DNA of 5,391 nucleotides from Bacteroidales bacterium (lineage in GTDB: Bacteria; Bacteroidota; Bacteroidia; Bacteroidales; Muribaculaceae). The stretch lies in assembly GCA_900752535.1 (NCBI GenBank), contig CAADVV010000200.1, positions 1 to 5,391 of the forward strand, read 5' to 3'. Numbering within the stretch: position 1 is the first letter of the stretch; each line of letters begins with the position of its first letter. Positions 1-5,391 of this stretch are shown here, piece by piece. The notes beneath the pieces were generated by a model, which was given only the letters and a program-made list of their open reading frames with translations, was not told the DNA's origin and ran no database searches. The translations under genes were made by a program, and so were the position numbers.

Positions 1-1038
1 GAATATGTCCGTTGTCTCTCCAGTCCCCCCAGAGCCGAGCCCGCCGAAAACGCCGGCGAGGCACATCGGACGGCCTTCGCCGTCACAGATGCAGAGATCG
101 CGGCTGTCGAGCTTGCGCTCAACGCCGTCGAGGGTGGTGAAGGGCGTGCCTTCCTCACACTGGCGCACCACAATCTTCTGACCGCCGATTTTGGCGAGGT
201 CAAAGCAGTGGAGCGGCTGACAGAAGGCGTGAAGTATATAGTTGGTGATGTCGACAATATTGTTGATGGGTCGCAGACCGATAGCGCTGAGGCGGGTGCG
301 GAGCCATTCGGGACTCTCGGCCACACGCACGCCGCGGATGGTCAGTCCGGCATAGCGGGGACATGCCTTCGTGTCAGCCACCTCAACGGCAATGGCGCCG
401 TCCTGACGGTCTGTGGTGAACGACTCGACTGACGGACGGTGGAGATGTCCGGGGGCGGTGTGGACGGCCATCCATGCAGCCAGGTCGCGGGCCACACCAT
501 AGTGCGAGGCCGCGTCGATGCGGTTGGGGGTCAGGTCTACCTCGAGAACATAGTCTGAGGAGAGTCCGTAGTATTCGGCGGCGGGGGTGCCTGGAGCGAC
601 TTCATCGGTGATGACGATGATGCCGTCGTGACTCGTGCCGACGCCAATCTCGTCTTCGGCACATATCATGCCGAACGACTCGACGCCACGTATTTTTGAC
701 TTCTTGATTTTAAACTCCTTGTCTCCGTCATAGAGGGTGGTGCCGACGGTGGCGACAACGACGGTCTGGCCGGCCGCTACGTTGGGCGCGCCGCAGACAA
801 TCTGTGTGGCGGCGCCGTCGCCGAGGTCGACGGTGGTGATGTGAAGATGGTCGCTGTCGGGATGCGCCTCGCATGTGAGCACACGTCCTATGACAAGCCC
901 ACGCAGGCCGCCGCGTATCGATTCCACCTCCTCGACCGCGCCTGTCTCGAGGCCAATCGACGTCAGAGCATCGGCAACCTCGGCGGCAGACATATCTATG
1001 TCGAGATATTCTTTGAGCCAGTTGAGAGAAATATTCAT
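1..1038 (-). CDS. pheT: Phenylalanyl-tRNA synthetase beta subunit, N-terminal part (runs off left edge)
   Basis: Cytoplasmic enzyme subunit; with PheS it forms the alpha2beta2 synthetase that charges tRNA-Phe, and the beta subunit binds tRNA and edits mischarged Tyr-tRNA. The minus strand reads open from an ATG at 1038 to the window edge, 346 codons of a family usually near 800 residues. Seen in order: the typical start MNISLNWLKEYLDID; an OB-fold tRNA-binding (EMAP-like) domain at about residues 40-155, opening with GLVIGRVLTCEAHPDSDHLH; then the B3/B4 editing domain from about residue 200, with INNIVDITNYIL and QPLHCFD. His277 of QPLHCFD matches the editing-site His261 of E. coli PheT. The B5, catalytic-like and anticodon-binding parts lie outside the window. 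The ATG is chosen because the family begins at this point and a -7 box lies 24 bases upstream. The gene is divergent from the plus-strand group. The identification is firm. Confidence 0.96.
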   Translation of the reverse strand, partial: MNISLNWLKEYLDIDMSAAEVADALTSIGLETGAVEEVESIRGGLRGLVIGRVLTCEAHPDSDHLHITTVDLGDGAATQIVCGAPNVAAGQTVVVATVGTTLYDGDKEFKIKKSKIRGVESFGMICAEDEIGVGTSHDGIIVITDEVAPGTPAAEYYGLSSDYVLEVDLTPNRIDAASHYGVARDLAAWMAVHTAPGHLHRPSVESFTTDRQDGAIAVEVADTKACPRYAGLTIRGVRVAESPEWLRTRLSAIGLRPINNIVDITNYILHAFCQPLHCFDLAKIGGQKIVVRQCEEGTPFTTLDGVERKLDSRDLCICDGEGRPMCLAGVFGGLGSGGTGETTDIF

Positions 1039-1061
1039 TGTGACTGATGGTTTTTCAAACC

Positions 1062-1070
1062 GCAAAGTTA
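1062..1070 (-). promoter_or_regulatory. Candidate Bacteroidetes -7 promoter box for pheT
   Basis: On the minus strand this reads TAACTTTGC, a full match to the Bacteroidetes primary-sigma -7 consensus TAnnTTTG. It lies 24 bases before the pheT ATG, which predicts a very short leader of about 15-20 bases. No clear TTTG-type -33 element is seen 19-21 bases further upstream, so the call rests on the -7 box and its position. Confidence 0.55.
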
Positions 1071-1253
1071 CAAAAGATTTGGCGTATATCAGTGTAGTCG
1101 GCTGAAAATAATATAGTTTCAAATGCCTGTTTTGAGATGGAGATTAAAAACAAAAATGTTTTTCAGACGGTTAACTGAGCGACGCAGATGCGCCTGGGGT
1201 CGGATTTTGTGTTCTTTATAGGACAGAACGCCCGCTATTTCGCCGAATTTTCA

Positions 1254-1261
1254 TAATTTTG
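1254..1261 (+). promoter_or_regulatory. Candidate Bacteroidetes -7 promoter box for the outer-membrane protein / polA / purN group
   Basis: The sequence TAATTTTG matches the Bacteroidetes -7 consensus TAnnTTTG exactly and lies 38 bases before the ATG at 1300, predicting a leader of about 30 bases. The -33 region is not convincing. The leader is A-rich just before the ATG and has no Shine-Dalgarno sequence, as is usual in this phylum. If the downstream genes are co-transcribed, this would be a main promoter for polA and purN as well. Confidence 0.5.
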
Positions 1262-1299
1262 GAATCTGATTGTAACAAACCCGAAGACACAAGAAATAT

Positions 1300-2052
1300 A
1301 TGCGCCGCCATATCCTACTGACCCTCCTGTTCATTGCGACCGCCGTGTCGCTTCAGGCCTCAACGCCGTTTATCAGCCATGAACGGCCGTCACGATTCAT
1401 TGACGTGGAGCTTCATGCCCTGGTGGGAGGCTCCACCGTCACACAGAATTACACCTCTTGTTTTCCGCAAATCTCTGAGATGGACCTGACTCTCGGCACC
1501 GCTGTTGGCGCCGGAGCACGCGCATGCATCCTATTCAGCGACTTCATCGGGCTGGGCTGCGAGGCAAACATCCTGATAAACAACTACAAGATGTCGATGG
1601 CGGTGGCTAACGACGACGCTATGTCGATGACCACTGGATTTATCCACAACCACTATTACACCGCCTGCTTCCCCGTCTTCATCACGCTAAATTTCAACCT
1701 CGGGCCGGTGGTGAAATGGAACATCGACGGCGGTATGTATTACACCTACGGACTGTCGGGCCGCTCAAAGACCACGCTTTACAGTGCCCGCATCAACGAG
1801 CTGGGACAGCTCATCACCTCGTCGACAAACGAGAAAGTGTCATATTACAATTCGCCCGAAACCTTCATAACCTCGAGCTACCGCGGCGATCTGGGTCTAC
1901 ACCTGTCAACAGGCCTGACCTTCGCCTCACACTACACTCTCGGCATACAGACTCAGATAGGCTTCAAAAATGTAGCCCACGCCTACAATGCCATCGTCAC
2001 GCCGAACGTCCACAACGTCAATTTCCTCTGCTCGCTCGGCTATCGTTTCTGA
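1300..2052 (+). CDS. Secreted, probable outer-membrane beta-barrel protein of unknown function
   Basis: Predicted 250-residue envelope protein. Residues 1-20 form a signal peptide: a basic start (MRRH), a hydrophobic core (ILLTLLFIATAV) and a likely signal peptidase I cut after SLQA. There is no lipobox cysteine, so it is not a lipoprotein. The mature part alternates polar and hydrophobic residues in several stretches, for example near residues 36-45, 64-100, 115-135, 139-150, 190-225 and 238-250, separated by polar turns. It ends in the aromatic residue Phe (LCSLGYRF), the usual C-terminal signal for BAM-assembled barrels. Length and pattern fit a small barrel of roughly eight strands, like the Bacteroidetes OMP_b-brl families, but I see no motif giving a specific function. 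The mature chain has five cysteines (54, 76, 87, 123, 244). The polA start lies 29 bases downstream with no visible terminator. A surface transporter, adhesin or structural role is possible; none is shown. Confidence 0.8.
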   Translation: MRRHILLTLLFIATAVSLQASTPFISHERPSRFIDVELHALVGGSTVTQNYTSCFPQISEMDLTLGTAVGAGARACILFSDFIGLGCEANILINNYKMSMAVANDDAMSMTTGFIHNHYYTACFPVFITLNFNLGPVVKWNIDGGMYYTYGLSGRSKTTLYSARINELGQLITSSTNEKVSYYNSPETFITSSYRGDLGLHLSTGLTFASHYTLGIQTQIGFKNVAHAYNAIVTPNVHNVNFLCSLGYRF

Positions 2053-2081
2053 CCTCCCCCCCTCCATAAACCAACCCACGA

Positions 2082-4850
2082 ATGAAAAAGCTATTCCTTC
2101 TCGACGCTTATGCGCTGATCTACCGCGCCTACTATGCCCTGATACGCTCACCCCGCATGACCTCGAAGGGACTGAACACGTCGGCCATCTTCGGCTTCTG
2201 CAACACCCTCGACGACGTCATGCGCAAGGAGCATCCCACCCACCTGGCCGTCTGCTTCGACCCCCACGGGCCGACATTCAGACACGAGGTCTATCCCGAA
2301 TATAAGGCGCAGCGCGACAAACAGCCCGAGGACATAGGTCTGGCCATACCTTATATAAAAGAGATACTCGCGGCCATGCGTATCCCGGTGGTCGAGGTGG
2401 CCGGATATGAGGCCGACGACATTATCGGAACACTCTCGCGCCGCGCCGAGGCCGAAGGCTTCGAGACCTATATGATGACGCCCGACAAGGACTACGCCCA
2501 GCTTGTGACCGACCGGGTGTTCATGTATCGTCCGGCCCTGCGCGGCGAGGGCTTCGAGGTGCGCGGACCCGCACGTGTGTGCGAGCGCTACGGCGTGCCC
2601 GACCCGCGGCGCGTGATTGACCTGCTGGCGCTCGAAGGCGACGCCTCCGACAATGTGCCCGGATGTCCCGGCGTGGGCGAGAAGACCGCCCGCACCCTCA
2701 TCGAGACATGGGGCACGGTCGAGAACCTCATCGAAAATGTCGACAAGCTGAAGGGCGCGCTCCAGAAGAAGGTGGCGGCCAACTCCGAGCAGATTCTGTT
2801 CTCGAAATTCTTGGTGACCATCAAGACCGATGTGCCGCTGCCGCCTGAAATCACACTCGAGAGCTTTGCCGTCGAGCCGCCCGACCTGACACGTCTGCGC
2901 GAAATCTACCGCGCCCTCGAATTCCGCTCGTTTCTGAAAAAGCTCGACGAAGACGCTCCCGCACCCGCCTCGGAGCCCGCACGCCCGGCCGCAACGGCCG
3001 ACAACGGCGGCATGGGGGCGCTTTTCGATGACGACAGCAATCCGTCAGCCGAAGCTGCGAGCGTGTTTGAATGCCCGACGGGCAGCTACGGGTTCGCTCT
3101 GACTCCTGATGAAATAAACTCGGCCGTATCACGTGCGCTCGAAGCCGGACAAGCCGGCGTGGCCGTCTGCGCCATCGGCGAGGAAGCCATGACCGCCAGG
3201 CTCCAGGGGGTCGCCATAGCCCCGGCCGAATGCAGCGCCGTCTACGTGCCGTTGGGTGCCACAGACGCTGAGCGCGACGCGCGCATCGAGGCCCTGCGTC
3301 CGCTCTTCGAGGGACGGGCCACACTCGTGAGCCACGATGTCAAGCGCGACATGATTATCCTGCGCCGCAACGGTCTAAGATGGCGTGCGCCCTACTTCGA
3401 CACCGGCGTGGCCCATTATCTGATTGACTCGGAGTCGAAACATACGCTGCCGATAGTGATGGAGAGCTATCTGCGGCTTGAGTCGCCTCTGTTCCCCGCC
3501 GATGCCCGAAAATGGTATCCCGCCGGACGCATATCGACCGAAGACGCCCGCGACCGCTACACCGTCGAGGCCGACGTCGTGCTCAGACTTCGTCCGCTGC
3601 TGACCAAGACCGTCGCCGATGAGCAGATGACTTGCCTGCTCCACGACATCGAGTTTCCGCTAATACGCGTCCTCGCCGCCATGGAGTGGACCGGAATGCG
3701 TATCGACCCCGCTGAGCTTCACACCCTTTCGGGGCGCCTCTCGGCCCAGCTGTCGGAGCTTCGGCCCGAGGCATACCGGCTGTCCGGGCATCCCTTCAAC
3801 ATCGGCTCACCCTCACAGGTGGGCGAGGTGCTTTTCGGCGAGCTTAAGCTCGACCCGAAAGCCAAGAAAACAGCGCGCGGCGGATATTCAACGACCGAGG
3901 CTGTCCTTGAGAAACACCGTTCCCACCCGCTGGTCGACCTGATTCTCAAAATTCGCAAACTACGCAAACTCTTAGCCACATATGTCGACAGTCTGCCGTC
4001 GCTCATAAATCCGGCCACGGGCAAAATCCACACCACCCTCAACCAGACCATCACGGCCACGGGACGCATCTCGTCGACCAACCCCAACCTCCAGAACATA
4101 CCTGTGCGCAGCGATGACGGCCGCGAAATCCGCCGCGCATTCATCGCCGACCCTGGGTGCCTCTTCATGAGCGCCGACTACTCGCAGATCGAGTTGCGTC
4201 TGATTGCCGACCTGAGCGGCGATGAGTCGATGATCGAGGCATTCATCGAAGGCGACGACATCCACCGAGCTACAGCTGCCAAAATCAACCATCTGCCACT
4301 ATCAGAGGTTACCGACGACCAGCGTCGCCGCGCCAAGACGGCCAACTTCGGCATCATTTACGGAATATCTACCTTCGGACTGAGCGAACGCCTGGGCATA
4401 CCGCGCTCCGAGGCCAAAGAGCTTATCGAGGGCTATTTCGCCGGCTATCCGGGCATACGCCGCTATCTCGACAAGGCGGTGGAGGACGCCCGTGCCAAAG
4501 GCTATGTCACCACTGTCATGGGACGCCGTCGCCGTCTGCCCGATATCAACTCGCGCAATGCTGTGGTGCGCGGATATGCCGAGCGCAACGCCGTCAACGC
4601 ACCGCTTCAGGGCTCGGCCGCCGACATCATCAAGATTGCCATGATACGCATCTTTGACGAGATGAGCCGTCTTGACATGCGCTCACGTATGATTATGCAG
4701 GTGCACGACGAACTGCTTTTCAACGTCGTCCCCGACGAGCTGTCCAAGCTCCAGGAGCTGGTTACCCGCAACATGGAGCAGGCATGGGTCGACCGTGTGC
4801 CGCTCGAAGTCAGCGCGGGCGTAGCCTCCAACTGGCTTGAGGCCCACTAA
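2082..4850 (+). CDS. polA: DNA polymerase I with 5' nuclease and polymerase domains and a degenerate proofreading domain
   Basis: Cytoplasmic repair and lagging-strand polymerase that removes RNA primers and fills gaps. At 922 residues it is close to E. coli PolA (928). The 5'-3' nuclease domain (about 1-287) has its metal ligands: Asp8, Glu110/Asp112/Asp113 in GYEADDIIG, Asp135/Asp137 in TPDKDY, Asp187/Asp190 in GDASDNVPG, then the GVGEKTA helix-hairpin. An Ala/Pro/Asp-rich linker follows (about 288-335). The 3'-5' exonuclease fold (about 340-515) is degenerate: Cys363 and Ile365 stand where E. coli has Asp355 and Glu357, and Ala497 stands at Asp501, while Asp423 and Tyr493 remain. The polymerase domain (about 520-922) is intact: TATGR (Arg662), motif A DYSQIELR (Asp699), motif B Arg748, Lys752, Phe756 and Tyr760, and motif C VHDE (Asp876, Glu877). 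Phe756 is the E. coli Phe762 position, where Phe favours deoxy- over dideoxynucleotides. The ATG at 2082 gives the family's normal N-terminus; there is no Shine-Dalgarno. purN starts 22 bases after the stop. Confidence 0.97.
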   Translation: MKKLFLLDAYALIYRAYYALIRSPRMTSKGLNTSAIFGFCNTLDDVMRKEHPTHLAVCFDPHGPTFRHEVYPEYKAQRDKQPEDIGLAIPYIKEILAAMRIPVVEVAGYEADDIIGTLSRRAEAEGFETYMMTPDKDYAQLVTDRVFMYRPALRGEGFEVRGPARVCERYGVPDPRRVIDLLALEGDASDNVPGCPGVGEKTARTLIETWGTVENLIENVDKLKGALQKKVAANSEQILFSKFLVTIKTDVPLPPEITLESFAVEPPDLTRLREIYRALEFRSFLKKLDEDAPAPASEPARPAATADNGGMGALFDDDSNPSAEAASVFECPTGSYGFALTPDEINSAVSRALEAGQAGVAVCAIGEEAMTARLQGVAIAPAECSAVYVPLGATDAERDARIEALRPLFEGRATLVSHDVKRDMIILRRNGLRWRAPYFDTGVAHYLIDSESKHTLPIVMESYLRLESPLFPADARKWYPAGRISTEDARDRYTVEADVVLRLRPLLTKTVADEQMTCLLHDIEFPLIRVLAAMEWTGMRIDPAELHTLSGRLSAQLSELRPEAYRLSGHPFNIGSPSQVGEVLFGELKLDPKAKKTARGGYSTTEAVLEKHRSHPLVDLILKIRKLRKLLATYVDSLPSLINPATGKIHTTLNQTITATGRISSTNPNLQNIPVRSDDGREIRRAFIADPGCLFMSADYSQIELRLIADLSGDESMIEAFIEGDDIHRATAAKINHLPLSEVTDDQRRRAKTANFGIIYGISTFGLSERLGIPRSEAKELIEGYFAGYPGIRRYLDKAVEDARAKGYVTTVMGRRRRLPDINSRNAVVRGYAERNAVNAPLQGSAADIIKIAMIRIFDEMSRLDMRSRMIMQVHDELLFNVVPDELSKLQELVTRNMEQAWVDRVPLEVSAGVASNWLEAH

Positions 4851-4872
4851 TCAGGAATAATATAGAATCACC

Positions 4873-5391
4873 ATGAAACATATTGCGATATTTGCCTCGG
4901 GCAACGGCACCAATGCCGAAAACGTTGTTAAATATTTCAGGTCTCACCCGCTGGGGTGGGATGTGAGTGTCATCGTCTGCAACAAACCCGATGCGTATGT
5001 ATTGGAGCGTGCCGGGCGGCTCGGTGTGCCGACCGAGGTCGTGCCCCGCGACAAGTTTTCCGATCCCGACAGGCTCCTCGGCGTAATGGACCGCTACGGC
5101 GTCGACGCCATCGTGCTCGCGGGTTTCCTACTCATGATACCCGCATTTCTGATTGACCGCTATCCCGATCTCATCATCAACATCCACCCGTCGCTGCTGC
5201 CCAAATTCGGCGGCCGGGGAATGTATGGCCACCGCGTCCACGAGGCCGTTGTGGCCGCCGGCGAGCGCCGTAGCGGCATCACCGTCCATCTCGTCAACGA
5301 GGAGTGTGACGGAGGCCGCATCCTCTTCCGCGCCGAAACCGAAGTCACCCCCGACGATACGCCCGCCCACGTAGAGGCAAACAACCCCACC
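4873..5391 (+). CDS. purN: Phosphoribosylglycinamide formyltransferase, N-terminal 173 codons (runs off right edge)
   Basis: Cytoplasmic enzyme of de novo purine synthesis; it moves the formyl group of 10-formyl-tetrahydrofolate onto GAR to give FGAR. The frame is open from the ATG at 4873 to the window end, covering most of a protein usually near 190-210 residues. The start MKHIAIFASGNGTNAENV carries the phosphate-binding loop SGNGTN (residues 9-14). The catalytic motif INIHPSLLP gives Asn103 and His105, matching E. coli Asn106 and His108, and Asp146 in ECDGG matches E. coli Asp144. The segment after LLP reads KFGGRGMYG, longer than in E. coli and typical of the Bacteroidetes form. Its start is 22 bases after polA with no terminator between, so co-transcription is likely; no Shine-Dalgarno is seen. 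The last residues (EANNPT) differ from the expected helix containing a conserved His, so the edge sequence should be treated with caution. Confidence 0.95.
   Translation, partial: MKHIAIFASGNGTNAENVVKYFRSHPLGWDVSVIVCNKPDAYVLERAGRLGVPTEVVPRDKFSDPDRLLGVMDRYGVDAIVLAGFLLMIPAFLIDRYPDLIINIHPSLLPKFGGRGMYGHRVHEAVVAAGERRSGITVHLVNEECDGGRILFRAETEVTPDDTPAHVEANNPT

Noticed and set aside
1049..1061. Short hairpin GGTTT-TTC-AAACC beside the pheT start
   Set aside because: The stem is 5 base pairs and overlaps the predicted transcription start, so most of it would not be in the pheT mRNA.
208..1105. Plus-strand open frames opposite pheT
   Set aside because: They are shadows of the minus-strand pheT frame, which is strongly supported by motifs over its whole length; the frame ending at 1105 only extends into the promoter region.
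1146..1163. Inverted repeat AAAAACA-AAAA-TGTTTTT in the divergent intergenic region
   Set aside because: The stem is only 7 base pairs and almost all A-T, and it sits between divergent genes where no terminator is expected. It is what an AT-rich stretch gives by chance, though an operator cannot be excluded.
2056..2062. Run of seven C between the barrel gene stop and polA, considered as a phase-variable tract
   Set aside because: It is short and non-coding, after the stop codon and before the polA ATG, so slippage would not shift either frame; no promoter spacing depends on it visibly.
1716..2305. Plus- and minus-strand open frames overlapping the end of the barrel gene and the start of polA
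   Set aside because: They cross the boundary of two well-supported genes in other frames and translate to His/Arg-rich, low-complexity sequence without a signal peptide or motif.
2851..3324. 157-codon open frame on the minus strand inside polA
   Set aside because: It lies wholly within the conserved polA reading frame, its translation is Arg-rich with no recognisable motif, and long antisense frames are expected in GC-rich coding DNA. The same holds for the antisense frames at 3719-4168 and 3972-4292.
4851..4872. Terminator or separate purN promoter in the polA-purN gap
   Set aside because: The 22 bases contain no hairpin and no TAnnTTTG match, and they are too few for a full promoter.

Overview
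The window looks like chromosomal DNA of a GC-rich member of the Bacteroidota, most likely Bacteroidales. The evidence is that the PheT, PolA and PurN proteins read like Bacteroidales family members, that no gene start has a Shine-Dalgarno sequence, and that both divergent genes have a Bacteroidetes-type -7 box (TAnnTTTG) in front of them. Genus or family cannot be fixed by eye; Muribaculaceae-like or another GC-rich Bacteroidales group is a guess.

Layout: positions 1-1038 (minus strand) hold the N-terminal 346 codons of pheT, the phenylalanyl-tRNA synthetase beta subunit, running off the left edge. Positions 1039-1299 are an AT-rich divergent intergenic region with a candidate promoter for each side. 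On the plus strand follow a 250-residue secreted, probable outer-membrane beta-barrel protein (1300-2052), a full-length DNA polymerase I gene polA (2082-4850), and the first 173 codons of purN, phosphoribosylglycinamide formyltransferase (4873 to the right edge). The two gaps within the plus-strand group are only 29 and 22 bases and hold no visible terminator, so the three genes are probably co-transcribed, although their functions (envelope, DNA repair and replication, purine synthesis) are not linked.

This is mainly ordinary housekeeping sequence. I found no mobile element, CRISPR array, RNA gene or new system. The most notable observation is in PolA: the 5' nuclease and polymerase domains keep their catalytic residues, but the 3'-5' proofreading domain has lost the two acidic residues of its first motif and the aspartate position of its third motif, so the enzyme is predicted not to proofread.
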